A DNA stretch of 36,181 bases. Source: an uncultured Caulobacterales bacterium (lineage in GTDB: Bacteria; Pseudomonadota; Alphaproteobacteria; Caulobacterales; Caulobacteraceae). The DNA is taken from positions 1-36,181 of the forward strand of contig CAIUMD010000026.1 in NCBI GenBank assembly GCA_903900155.1, read 5' to 3'. Position numbers and translations under genes: made by a program. Shown in pieces: positions 1 through 7,447 of this stretch (its first letter is position 1; each line of letters opens with the position of its first letter). The notes under the pieces were generated by a model. The model saw nothing but the letters and a program-made list of their open reading frames with translations. It ran no database searches and was not told where the DNA came from.

Positions 1-17
1 CGACGCTCTTCCGATCT
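1..17. other. Illumina adapter remnant (not genomic)
   Basis: The first 17 bases, CGACGCTCTTCCGATCT, are identical to the 3' end of the Illumina TruSeq universal adapter. Genomic sequence begins at about base 18. This is an untrimmed read end carried into the assembly, and it shows that base 1 is a contig edge. The match is exact over 17 bases; the adapter identity is recalled, not searched. Confidence 0.93.
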
Positions 18-46
18 AGCGCGGCGATGGCGGTGCTGCCCCCTCA

Positions 47-79
47 GTCGCTCCGCGACAGCTCCCCCAACGGGGGAGC
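47..79. repeat. Intergenic double hairpin, Caulobacter-type palindromic repeat
   Basis: Two hairpins lie side by side just downstream of the ABC1-family gene. The first is gtcgc-tcc-gcgac (47-59) and the second is gctccccc-aac-gggggagc (61-79). The second resembles the cctcccc/ggggagg arms of the repeat at 1448-1562, so both probably belong to one family of short intergenic palindromes (REP-like). It could end transcription or stabilise the 3' end of the leftward transcript, but there is no T-tract. Confidence 0.6.
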
Positions 80-90
80 AGAAACCGGGC

Positions 91-1443
91 CTACAGCCCG
101 ACCTCCTTGAGCGCGTTGGCCTGCCGCTCGGCCACCGCCTCCTCCGAGAACCCCTCCAGCGAGGCCTCGAACAGCTGCTTCCAGTTATGGCTGGCGCCCA
201 GATGCAGGAAGGCCGCGCCCAGGCCGATCGCGGCGCGATCCATGAACACAAACTCGCGGGGAATGGTCACCGGCCCCTTGGCCTTCAGCGCCTGGCGCAC
301 ACGGAACGCCTCGCGGCGGCCGTACTCGCCGGGCGGCACGTCGTCGGCGACGGTGCGGACCCGGTCGTCCAGCAGCGGGCCGTAGATGAAGCGGGCCCAG
401 ACGTTCAGAGTGTCGACCAGATCGTCGTTCAGCCCCGTGAAGCCCCAGCTGCGATAGGACTCCATCTGCTCGGCGCGGTCGTCATTGGACAACGCCCTAT
501 AGAGCCGCACCACGCCCGCAACGAACTTCGGCGGGAACACGCGGATGCAGCCGAAGTCGAGCAGGTTCAGGTGCGCCGCGCCCTCGCCGCCGAAGCTGTA
601 GTTCCCAAGGTGCGGGTCGCCGTGGATGACGCCCAGGTGGGTCATCGGGCTCCACCAGGCCTCGAACAGCAGGGCGGCGATGCGGTCGCGCACCTCCTGC
701 GGCGCGGACTTGAACGCCAAGAGCCCCCGCCCGTCCAGCCAGGTCATCGACAACAGGCGACCTGTGGATAACTCAGGAACCATCGTCGGCGTGCGGATAT
801 CCTCGCGCCCGGCGAAGAAGTTGCCGTACAGCGACATCATGCGGGCCTCGCGGCCGTAATCCAGCTCCTCGCGCAGGCGGTCGCCGATCTCGACGATCAT
901 CTGCGACGGGTCGATTGAGCCGTCCATGCGCTTGAAGAGGCCGATCAGGGCGCGCAGCTGGCCAAGGTCGCTTTCGACCGCGCTCTGCATGTCGGGATAT
1001 TGCAGCTTCACGGCCAGGGACCGGCCGTCATGAGCCGTGGCGCGGTGCACCTGGCCCAGCGAGGCGGCCGCCGCGGCTTCATGCTCGAAGCTCGCGAACT
1101 TCCCCTGCCAGTCCGCGCCCAGCTCGGTCGCCATGCGCCGGCGCACGAACGGCCAGCCCATGGCCGGGGCGTTGGTCTGGAGCTCGGCGAACTCCTTGGC
1201 GAACTCGGGCGGTAGCAGGTCGGGCACCGTGGCGAACATCTGGGCCGCCTTCATCAGCGGACCTTTCAGCCCGCCCAGCGCCGCCTTCAGCGCCTTGGCG
1301 TTGCGAGCATTGGCGTCGTCGCCCGCGAAGACCCTGTTGGCGCCATAGGACACGGCCGCGCCCGACAGCCCCGCGCCGACCTTGGCGAAGCGGGACAGGC
1401 GACCGCTTAGCCGGTCACGCTCGGGATCGTTACGGTCGGACAC
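91..1443 (-). CDS. ABC1/AarF/UbiB-family atypical kinase
   Basis: A 450-residue protein kinase-like ATPase of the ABC1/ADCK/UbiB family, whose members support ubiquinone biosynthesis or related lipid metabolism. Visible elements are the N-terminal KxGQ-like motif as KAAQ (65-68), the alanine-rich nucleotide loop AAAAASLGQ (123-131), the VAIK-type lysine K146, the ELDYGREA helix (193-200), the catalytic loop HGDPHLGN (274-281) and DFG (296-298). All kinase residues are present. The G of KxGQ is A here. Translation starts at GTG; its Shine-Dalgarno ggagg sits 7 nt upstream and lies inside the arm of the palindromic repeat at 1448-1562. It is last in the leftward run 4425 to 91 and probably cotranscribed with the M3 peptidase. 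The exact substrate cannot be read from the sequence. Confidence 0.93.
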   Translation of the reverse strand: MSDRNDPERDRLSGRLSRFAKVGAGLSGAAVSYGANRVFAGDDANARNAKALKAALGGLKGPLMKAAQMFATVPDLLPPEFAKEFAELQTNAPAMGWPFVRRRMATELGADWQGKFASFEHEAAAAASLGQVHRATAHDGRSLAVKLQYPDMQSAVESDLGQLRALIGLFKRMDGSIDPSQMIVEIGDRLREELDYGREARMMSLYGNFFAGREDIRTPTMVPELSTGRLLSMTWLDGRGLLAFKSAPQEVRDRIAALLFEAWWSPMTHLGVIHGDPHLGNYSFGGEGAAHLNLLDFGCIRVFPPKFVAGVVRLYRALSNDDRAEQMESYRSWGFTGLNDDLVDTLNVWARFIYGPLLDDRVRTVADDVPPGEYGRREAFRVRQALKAKGPVTIPREFVFMDRAAIGLGAAFLHLGASHNWKQLFEASLEGFSEEAVAERQANALKEVGL

Positions 1444-1447
1444 GTTA

Positions 1448-1562
1448 GATCCTCCCCCCAGCGGGGGAGGTGTCGGCGCAGCCGACGGAGGGGGAAGAAG
1501 ACGGGCCAGGACAACAGCCCCCTCCGGCCCTCCGGGCCACCTCCCCCGCTGGGGGGAGGATC
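1448..1562. repeat. Large inverted repeat with 24-bp perfect arms
   Basis: The left arm (1448-1471, starting gatcctcccccc) is the exact reverse complement of the right arm (1539-1562). Each arm is itself a near-palindrome around cagcgg/ccgctg. Inside lie two smaller hairpins: gtcggc-gca-gccgac (1472-1486) and ggccctccgggcc (1527-1539). The element fills the gap between the M3 peptidase stop (1576) and the ABC1-family start (1443), and its left arm supplies the Shine-Dalgarno of that gene. It fits a REP/BIME-like intergenic element; there is no transposase or terminator T-tract. Confidence 0.85.
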
Positions 1563-1575
1563 TGGGTCGTCTCGC

Positions 1576-3378
1576 TCACACCAGCGCCTCGAACTCGTCC
1601 ACCAGCCGTTCCAGCTGCGCGCAGCCGGCGGCCCAGAACGCCTTGTCCCTCGGGTTCAGGTCGAAGGGCTTCAAGGCCTCGACATAGGTGCGCGTGCCGC
1701 CCGCCGCGAGCAGGTCCTCGTACAACGGCGCGAAGGTTTCGGGGTTCTCGCGGCGCTTCTCCATCAGGCCGCGCACCAGCAGGTCCCCGAAGGCGTAGGC
1801 GTAGACGTAGAACGGCGCGTGGCAGAAGTGGCTGACATAGGCCCAGTAGTGTTCGTAGCCCGCGTTCAGCTTGACGGCCGGACCCAGGCTCTCGCCCATC
1901 ACCTCCAGCCACAGGCCGCCGATCTGGTCGGGCGACAGCTCGCCCTCCAGCCGGGCCTCGTGGAAGCGGCGCTCGAAGCGGTGGAAGGCGATCTGGCGCA
2001 CGACGGTGTTCAGGCCATCCTCGATCTTGCCGGCCAGCAGCCCCCTGCGATCCTCCGGCGTCGCCTCGGCCAGCAGGCGGTCGAACACCAGGCCCTCGCC
2101 GAAGATCGAGGCCGTCTCGGCCAGGGTCAGGGGTGTGTCGGCCAGCAAGGTGCCCAGCGGCTGGCACAGGGTCTGGTGGACGGCATGGCCCAGCTCGTGG
2201 GCCAGGGTCAGCACGTCGCGGCGCTCGCCCATATAGTTCATGAACACGAACGGGTGGCGGTTGGCGGTCACCGGATGGGCGAAGGCCCCCGACTGCTTGC
2301 CGGCGCGCGGGCGGGCGTCGATCCACGGGCGGTCGAAGAACACCCGGGCGGCGTCGGCGAACTTGGGGGCCAGGTCCTGGAAGCTCTCCAGCACCATGCC
2401 CTTGGCCTCGTCCCAGGCATAGGCGCGGGGGGCTGCGGCGGTCAGGGGGGCGTTGCGGTCCCAGTAGTCCAGGCTCTCCAGGCCCATGACCTTGGCCTTC
2501 AGCGCATAGTAGCGGTGCGACAGGCGCGGATAGGCCTCGACCACCGCCTGCTCCAGGGCGTCGACGGCGTCGGCGTCGACCTCGTTGGCCAGGTGACGCG
2601 ACTGGGCCGGCGTCTCGTAGTGGCGCCAGCGGTCCTCGATCTGCTTCTCGAAGGCCAGGGTGTTGAGCACCAGGGCCTGGGTCGAGGCGCGATCCTCCAG
2701 CGCCTTGGCCAGGCCGTCGGCGGCGGCCTGGCGGCGCTCGGTGCTGGGGTCGGACAGGCGGTTCAGCGCCTCGGGCAAGGTCAGGGTCTCGTCGCCGGCC
2801 TTGCCAGCCACTTGGGCGGTGAGTTTGGCCAGGGTCTCGTCATACAGGCGCACCCAGTTGGCGACGGCCGGGGCCTTGTCGACGATGAAGCGCTCCAGCT
2901 CGGGCGACAGCTCGTGCGGCCTGGAAAGACGGACACGGCGCAGCCAAGGCGCCCAGCGGGCGGCGTCGGGATGGGCCTCCAGCGCCTTGGCGATCTCGCC
3001 GTCTTCCAGCTGGTTCAGTTCCAACGTGAAGAACAGGCTCTCGGCGGCGATCTGCGAGGAGCGGGCCCGCAGGTCGGCCTCGAACTTGGCCCAGGCCGGG
3101 TCGTCGCGCGCGACCGAGGCGGCCAGGCCGGCATAGGCGCCCACGGCCCACAGGCCGTTGGTGGCCTGCTCGTACAGGGTGATCCCGCGATCCAGCAGCA
3201 CGCCCAGGCGCTGGGGCTCCTTGCGGGCCTCCAGGAACATGCCCTCCAGCGAGGCCAACTCGTCATTGGCGGCCTTGGCGGCGGAGAGATCGGTCTCGAT
3301 CCGCGGATCGTCCCGGCCGACATAAAGATCGGCCAGGTTCCATTCGGGCGGGGCTTCGGGCTTGAAAGGCGCGTTCAT
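1576..3378 (-). CDS. pepF: M3-family oligoendopeptidase (PepF/M3B type)
   Basis: A 600-residue cytoplasmic zinc metallopeptidase that trims short peptides. The zinc-binding HELGH motif is at residues 394-398 (within LTLAHELGHAVHQ). The third ligand is expected in the following helix, where TLAETASIFGE carries the expected glutamate. The length is normal for the M3B subfamily, and the C-terminal half contains the aromatic-rich segment (YEHYWAYVSHFCHAPFYVYAY) typical of the family. The ATG overlaps the stop of the upstream membrane-protein gene as ATGA, so translation is likely coupled; aggagg lies about 14 nt upstream within the preceding gene. The gene is followed by the palindromic repeat and the ABC1-family gene. 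Confidence 0.95.
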   Translation of the reverse strand: MNAPFKPEAPPEWNLADLYVGRDDPRIETDLSAAKAANDELASLEGMFLEARKEPQRLGVLLDRGITLYEQATNGLWAVGAYAGLAASVARDDPAWAKFEADLRARSSQIAAESLFFTLELNQLEDGEIAKALEAHPDAARWAPWLRRVRLSRPHELSPELERFIVDKAPAVANWVRLYDETLAKLTAQVAGKAGDETLTLPEALNRLSDPSTERRQAAADGLAKALEDRASTQALVLNTLAFEKQIEDRWRHYETPAQSRHLANEVDADAVDALEQAVVEAYPRLSHRYYALKAKVMGLESLDYWDRNAPLTAAAPRAYAWDEAKGMVLESFQDLAPKFADAARVFFDRPWIDARPRAGKQSGAFAHPVTANRHPFVFMNYMGERRDVLTLAHELGHAVHQTLCQPLGTLLADTPLTLAETASIFGEGLVFDRLLAEATPEDRRGLLAGKIEDGLNTVVRQIAFHRFERRFHEARLEGELSPDQIGGLWLEVMGESLGPAVKLNAGYEHYWAYVSHFCHAPFYVYAYAFGDLLVRGLMEKRRENPETFAPLYEDLLAAGGTRTYVEALKPFDLNPRDKAFWAAGCAQLERLVDEFEALV

Positions 3379-4049
3379 GCCCTAGGAGATAGGCCTCCTG
3401 CCCCCATCCGCGCAACGGTCGGCTCGGCCATCCAGGCGGCGATGCAGGTGACGAGGTAGGCGACCAGGGGCGAGCCGCCCAGGGACAGCCGCCCTTCGCT
3501 CAGCGGCGACAGCATCGGCACCACTTGCAGGAACAGCAGGAAGGTCAGGAAACCCGTGGCCGCCTTCCAGGTCCGCCCCTCCAGGCCGCGCCGCCAGCCC
3601 CAGGCCGCGCCGGCCAGGGCCAGCAGGCCCATCTCCAGCACCTGTTCGGGCAGCGGGTAGTTCCAGAGACCCAGGCCCAGCATCGGCCCGTTCCACAGCA
3701 GCGGCAGGTCGGGCCGGTGGACCAGGAAGTCGAGAAACCAGTGCGAGAACACCACCAAGCCCAGGATCACCCCCACGCGCCGAGGCAGCTTCAGCAGCAG
3801 CATCAGCCCCGCCCCGGCCGCGATCGACCACAGCACCGCCGTCGGCAGGCCGTGGGTGTAGGGCATGTAGCTGAGCACCAGGGAGCTGCCGGGCAGGCTG
3901 GGATCGACACCGGCCTTCTCGACCCCGGCAAGGATCAGCCCGCACCAGGCGATGTCGATCGCCTGGCAGCCCAGGACATAGCTCCACAGCGGCGCGCGCG
4001 GCTCGGCCGCCCGAGCGGCCAGGGCCGCTGCGTAATGTCCAACGAACAT
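3375..4049 (-). CDS. Multi-pass membrane protein of unknown function
   Basis: A 224-residue hydrophobic protein with about six membrane segments. It opens with MFVGHYAAALAARA, and in the middle has SHWFLDFLVHRPDLP, where histidines and aspartates sit at the membrane edge; a GHY plus SHxxLD/H pattern recalls the YdjM-like membrane-bound hydrolase families, but I cannot assign it. I chose the ATG at 4049, 4 nt after the upstream stop, over a longer reading that overlaps that gene in another frame. It ends in an ATGA overlap with the M3 peptidase, so the three genes form one transcript. No signal of a specific substrate. Confidence 0.85.
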   Translation of the reverse strand: MFVGHYAAALAARAAEPRAPLWSYVLGCQAIDIAWCGLILAGVEKAGVDPSLPGSSLVLSYMPYTHGLPTAVLWSIAAGAGLMLLLKLPRRVGVILGLVVFSHWFLDFLVHRPDLPLLWNGPMLGLGLWNYPLPEQVLEMGLLALAGAAWGWRRGLEGRTWKAATGFLTFLLFLQVVPMLSPLSEGRLSLGGSPLVAYLVTCIAAWMAEPTVARMGAGGLSPRA

Positions 4050-4053
4050 GCCC

Positions 4054-4425
4054 CTAGACCTCATACCGTTTGGCGATCGCCTTAGGCGCCACGATCTTCC
4101 AGGCTTGGCGCAGGAGTCCAGCCAGCTCGTCGGCTTCGATCTGCGAAAGTCGCACCAGCACCGCCGGATAGCCGCGATAATGGTCATCAGTGAAGAACCG
4201 CTCGGGACCAACCTCCAGCAGCAGCTCCTTGGTCTCCATCGTGCAGCGGATGGCCACGACGCCGGGGACCGGCACGCGCTTGGCCTTGGGTTTCTCGCGG
4301 GCCAGATAGGCCCAGGCCAGGCCCTTGCCGGCGACCTCGAAGCCGATCTGTCCTTCCGGGCTCACGCCGCCGGTGACCTCGGGCAGGTCCAGGGCCAGCG
4401 CCTGCAGTTGCTCCGTGTCGACCAT
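4054..4425 (-). CDS. MmcQ/YjbR family protein
   Basis: A 123-residue soluble protein of the MmcQ/YjbR family (a CyaY-like alpha/beta fold; some members bind DNA, the true role is unknown). Typical marks are the C-terminal FTDDHYRGYPAVLVRL stretch followed by the helix ELAGLLRQAWKIVAPK, and the central strand LAREKPKAK. Full length for the family. It is the first gene of the leftward run and divergent from tacA, so the 150-bp gap 4426-4575 should carry both promoters. Confidence 0.9.
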   Translation of the reverse strand: MVDTEQLQALALDLPEVTGGVSPEGQIGFEVAGKGLAWAYLAREKPKAKRVPVPGVVAIRCTMETKELLLEVGPERFFTDDHYRGYPAVLVRLSQIEADELAGLLRQAWKIVAPKAIAKRYEV

Positions 4426-4448
4426 GTCCGCCTCCCCGCAACACCCTG

Positions 4449-4465
4449 TTAAGGCTAAAGCTTAA
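4449..4465. promoter_or_regulatory. Paired TTAA half-sites upstream of tacA (possible CtrA site)
   Basis: Two TTAA motifs (4449-4452 and 4462-4465) lie about 115 bp upstream of the tacA start. CtrA binds TTAA-N7-TTAA and is known to act on tacA in C. vibrioides, but the spacing here is 9, not 7, so this is at best a degenerate site. Confidence 0.25.
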
Positions 4466-4575
4466 GGTTCTGGGCACGTCTCCGAAAGCCGGTGTTTACC
4501 CGGCCACTGTATCACTCTGAACCAACAAGAGCCCTGCTCCCATGGGAGCGCGGCCAGTGATGGTGGATATGCCCA

Positions 4576-6045
4576 ATGACCAAAACGGTCCTTGTCGTCG
4601 ATGACGACCCGACACAACGTCGGCTGATCCAGGCGGTGCTCGAGCGCGAAGGCTTCGCGGTCTCGCACGCCGAGGGCGGCGACGCGGCGATCGCGCACCT
4701 GACCTCGGGCGCCCCCGCGGACGTGATCCTGCTCGACCTGGTCATGCCCGGCCTGAACGGCCAGGACACGCTGAAGGAAATGCGCGCGCGCGGCTTTACC
4801 CAGCCCGTGATCGTGCTGACCGCCAGCGGCGGCGTCGACACCGTGGTCAAGGCCATGCAGGCCGGGGCCGCCGACTTCTTCATCAAGCCCGCTTCGCCCG
4901 AGCGCATCACCGTCTCGATCCGCAACGCCCTGTCGATGGGCGACCTGAAGGGCGAGGTCGAGCGCCTGACCAAGCGCGCCGGCGGCAAGACCACCTTCGC
5001 GGACCTGATCGGCGGCTCGCCCATCATGTCGATGGTCAAGCGTATGGGCGAACGCGCCGCCAAAAGCGGCATCCCCGTGCTGATCACCGGCGAAAGCGGC
5101 GTCGGCAAGGAGCTGCTGGCCCGCGCGGTGCATGGCTCGTCGGACCGCGCCGGCAAGCCGTTCGTGGCCGTCAACTGCGGCGCCATCCCCGAGAACCTCG
5201 TCGAGTCGATCCTGTTCGGCCACGAGAAGGGCTCGTTCACCGGCGCCTCGGACAAGCACCTCGGCAAGTTCAAGGAAGCCGACGGCGGCACCCTGTTCCT
5301 GGACGAGGTCGGCGAACTGCCGCTGGACGTCCAGGTCAAGCTCCTGCGCGCGCTGCAAGAGGGCGAGATCGATCCGATCGGCTCCAAGCGCTCGATCAAG
5401 GTCGATGTCCGCATCGTCTCGGCCACCAATCGTGATCTGCAGCAGGCCGTCTCGGCCGGCCGCTTCCGCGAGGACCTGTATTACCGCCTGAACGTCTTCC
5501 CGCTGGAGGCCCCCAGCTTGCGCGAGCGCCGCGAGGACATCCCGGCCCTGGTCGAGGCGTTCATCCGCCGCTTCAACGTCGAGGAAGGCAAGCGCGTCAT
5601 CGGCGCCTCGCCCGAGACCATTGCGCTGCTGACCAACTTCGACTGGCCGGGCAATGTCCGCCAGCTGGAAAACGCGGTCTATCGCGCCATCGTGCTGGCC
5701 GACGCCCCGTATCTGCAGCCCTACGACTTCCCGGCCATTTCGGGCCTGGCCGCGCCGATCGAGGCCGTCTCGGTCGCGCCCGCGCCGCCGCCGGCCGCCC
5801 TGCTGCAAGCCGCGCACGCCGCCATGTCCGCCCCGACGGCGGCCGAGGCTCCGGTGCGTATCCTCGACGACCGCGGTCACCTGCGGACGCTGGAAGACAT
5901 CGAGCGCGACCTGATCCAGCACGCGATCGACGTCTATGCCGGTCATATGAGCGAAGTGGCTCGCCGCCTCGGCATCGGCCGCTCGACCCTGTACCGCAAG
6001 GTCCGCGAGCAGGGCATCGAAGTCGACATGAAGGAAGCGGGTTGA
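4576..6045 (+). CDS. tacA: TacA, sigma-54-dependent response regulator for stalk development
   Basis: A 489-residue NtrC-type activator. The receiver domain (1-120) has the acidic pocket DDD and phospho-acceptor D54. The AAA+ domain has Walker A GESGVGKE (172-179), the sigma-54 contact loop GSFTGA (219-224) and Walker B FLDE (241-244). A Fis-type helix-turn-helix lies at about 459-482 (SEVARRLGIGRSTLYRKVRE). In Caulobacter, TacA is phosphorylated through the ShkA-ShpA relay, drives sigma-54 promoters such as those of staR and spmX, and is degraded by ClpXP with CpdR/RcdA/PopA. The protein ends in AG, as expected for an exposed ClpX-type tail. It is divergent from the MmcQ/YjbR run. The ortholog call rests on D54, domain order, the tail and proximity to gapR. 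Confidence 0.93.
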   Translation: MTKTVLVVDDDPTQRRLIQAVLEREGFAVSHAEGGDAAIAHLTSGAPADVILLDLVMPGLNGQDTLKEMRARGFTQPVIVLTASGGVDTVVKAMQAGAADFFIKPASPERITVSIRNALSMGDLKGEVERLTKRAGGKTTFADLIGGSPIMSMVKRMGERAAKSGIPVLITGESGVGKELLARAVHGSSDRAGKPFVAVNCGAIPENLVESILFGHEKGSFTGASDKHLGKFKEADGGTLFLDEVGELPLDVQVKLLRALQEGEIDPIGSKRSIKVDVRIVSATNRDLQQAVSAGRFREDLYYRLNVFPLEAPSLRERREDIPALVEAFIRRFNVEEGKRVIGASPETIALLTNFDWPGNVRQLENAVYRAIVLADAPYLQPYDFPAISGLAAPIEAVSVAPAPPPAALLQAAHAAMSAPTAAEAPVRILDDRGHLRTLEDIERDLIQHAIDVYAGHMSEVARRLGIGRSTLYRKVREQGIEVDMKEAG

Positions 6046-6143
6046 TGGCCAGCTTGATGATCTTCCGACCCATCTCGCGCGAGCAGCGCCTGAAGGCGCT
6101 GCTGAAGCCGGCCCGGCCTTCGGTTAAACCGACCCAACGGTAA
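6045..6143 (+). CDS. Possible 32-residue ORF coupled to tacA
   Basis: An ATG overlaps the tacA stop as TGATG and opens a 32-codon frame ending at TAA 6141-6143. The product would be basic (four Lys, six Arg), starting MASLMIFRPISREQ, with no membrane segment or known domain. The overlap is the arrangement expected for translational coupling. With so short a frame, chance is a serious alternative, and the frame stops just before the inverted repeat at 6154. Confidence 0.3.
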   Translation: MASLMIFRPISREQRLKALLKPARPSVKPTQR

Positions 6144-6153
6144 GCGGGGCCGT

Positions 6154-6239
6154 CCTCGTCCTTCGACAGGCTCAGGATGAGGACTACTGTTACGGCGCGT
6201 CAGTCGAAAACCTCATCCTGAGCTTGTCGAAGGACGAGG
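6154..6239. repeat. 29-bp inverted repeat (cctcatcctgagc family)
   Basis: The left arm 6154-6182 and right arm 6211-6239 are reverse complements at 28 of 29 positions, with a 28-bp spacer. The arm contains the words CCTCATCCTGAGC and GTCGAAGGACGAGG, which I recognise as a widespread intergenic repeat of Caulobacter and other alphaproteobacteria. It lies between the convergent tacA and 6260-6763 genes, where it could act as a two-way transcription barrier; no T-tract. Confidence 0.85.
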
Positions 6240-6259
6240 TTTTCGTAGCGCTGAACCGA

Positions 6260-6763
6260 CTAATGACCCGGAGCGACCAGGCTGAGGCTCGGTCGCTCTT
6301 CGTCGTCCTGGGCCTGGTCGTCCAGGCGGATCCAGCCCGGTCCCGACCGCTTGGCCAGGCCCTCGACCTCCAGTTGCTCCAGCTCGCGGCCAACCTGGAC
6401 GGGGGTCACCGGACGGCTCCAGCGGTGATCCAGCTGACGGGCGATCTCGGCCTCGTTGAGGCCCGGCGCCTGGGCCAGGGTCATCAGGATCATGTCGCGG
6501 GTCGTGCGCCCTCGCCGGCCGCGCTTGGTCGGCGTCGGGGCGGACGCCACCGTTGGCAGGGGCGCGAAGGCCTGGGGCGCGAACGAAGGCGGTTCGCCCG
6601 CCGACAGCCGCTCGGCCATGCCGGCCTGCTTCAGCGCGTCGAGCGCCAGGATGATCGCGCGCAGCTCGCTCTCAAATGGGGCCTGAGCCCGCCGCTGCGC
6701 CTCAATCATACGGGTTTCCAGCTCCGCCTTGCGGCGCAGCAGATATTGATAGGTCGTCGCCAT
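6260..6763 (-). CDS. Hypothetical protein: coiled coil plus winged-helix-like domain
   Basis: A 167-residue protein I cannot name. Residues 1-45 (MATTYQYLLRRKAELETRM onward) form a charged helix, likely a coiled coil. A proline/alanine linker follows, with basic KRGRRGR. Residues about 85-150 (TTRDMILMTLAQAPGLNEAEIARQL) look like a winged helix: three helices, a VGRELEQLEVEGLAKR recognition-type helix and a short wing GPGWIRL. The most likely role is DNA binding. I placed the start at 6763, since coding character begins there; the frame stays open further upstream into the AT-rich gap. Convergent with tacA across the inverted repeat. Confidence 0.75.
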   Translation of the reverse strand: MATTYQYLLRRKAELETRMIEAQRRAQAPFESELRAIILALDALKQAGMAERLSAGEPPSFAPQAFAPLPTVASAPTPTKRGRRGRTTRDMILMTLAQAPGLNEAEIARQLDHRWSRPVTPVQVGRELEQLEVEGLAKRSGPGWIRLDDQAQDDEERPSLSLVAPGH

Positions 6764-6869
6764 TGTCCCTAATCCGAAGGGGCCGTGGTGTCCGCTCGGC
6801 GGCCGATCCAGGCTTTCGCCCGCGCGCATCGAGACTAAGATCGCCGTGAGCAGCCGCGACCTAGAACCC

Positions 6870-6965
6870 CACAACAGGATAACTGTTAACTATTTACAAT
6901 CATTCACATTTTCCGCCTGGAGCGTTACCAAGACCTTAACAGCAATGGGCGAACGCCAGTTTTTG
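6870..6965. other. AT-rich intergenic island
   Basis: About 95 bases markedly richer in A+T than the rest of the window (gataactgttaactatttacaa and following). It lies upstream of the leftward winged-helix-like gene and next to the broken membrane-protein gene. It contains the short palindrome taac-t-gtta but no clear promoter hexamer pair. It may hold the promoter of the 6763 gene or be decaying sequence. Confidence 0.4.
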
Positions 6966-6985
6966 GTAAGCCTTTGGGACAAACT

Positions 6986-7374
6986 TCAGGCTGTGCTTGT
7001 CATCTTTTCTCGTGACGCCGCAATCAAGGCGATAGTGAGACCGATCAAGGACAGATGCGCAGCTAGACCATTGATGAAGCTTGGCAATACGAACGGTCCG
7101 CGCGATCCGACCTGGGACAGGGGCAGCACCACAGAGTTCATCACCACATAGGTCGCGGCCCCGTATCCGAGGCCCATCGGCAAGGGTCGGCGCGTTAACA
7201 CTCCAAGTCGCTGACTGGCCACGACATAGACGGCGACCATCACCGCCATGATCGCGAAATACCGTGTGCGCCCCACCCTTGAAGGCCGTCGGTGATATCG
7301 AGGGTACCGGCTGCCATCGTGGCCCGCAGGATGGTCAGCGCCAGAGCGCGCCAGGACGACTTGCCGGTTTCCAT
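6986..7374 (-). pseudogene. Broken small membrane-protein gene (YagU-like)
   Basis: Two parts of one protein lie in different frames. The N-terminal part starts at ATG 7374 (METGKSSWRALALTILRA, then MAAGTLDI) and runs into a TGA after 44 codons. The C-terminal part lies in another frame, 7276-6986, with three hydrophobic segments (FAIMAVMVAVYVVASQRL, GAATYVVMNSVVLPL, INGLAAHLSLIGLTIALIA). In intact relatives known to me, the AGTLDI start and the VVMNxVVLPL/FVLPSFINGLxAH end are joined by roughly 40 residues missing here. So there is both an internal deletion and a frame change. The C-terminal frame could start only at a GTG (7276), in a poor context. The family name is my recollection; the split is visible. 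Confidence 0.75.
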
Positions 7375-7447
7375 GTGTTTTCTCCCCAAAACCCGGGGAG
7401 TTAAGCGCGAAACCGTCGCGCGGACGTCCGGCCTAGTCGCGGGAACG

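Noticed and set aside
1819..3459. 546-codon frame opposite the M3 peptidase
   Set aside because: Antisense shadow; the peptidase frame carries HELGH and the full family pattern.
4462..5946. Long antisense frame opposite tacA
   Set aside because: GC-rich third positions keep the opposite strand open; the tacA reading is recognisable throughout and the antisense product is low-complexity.
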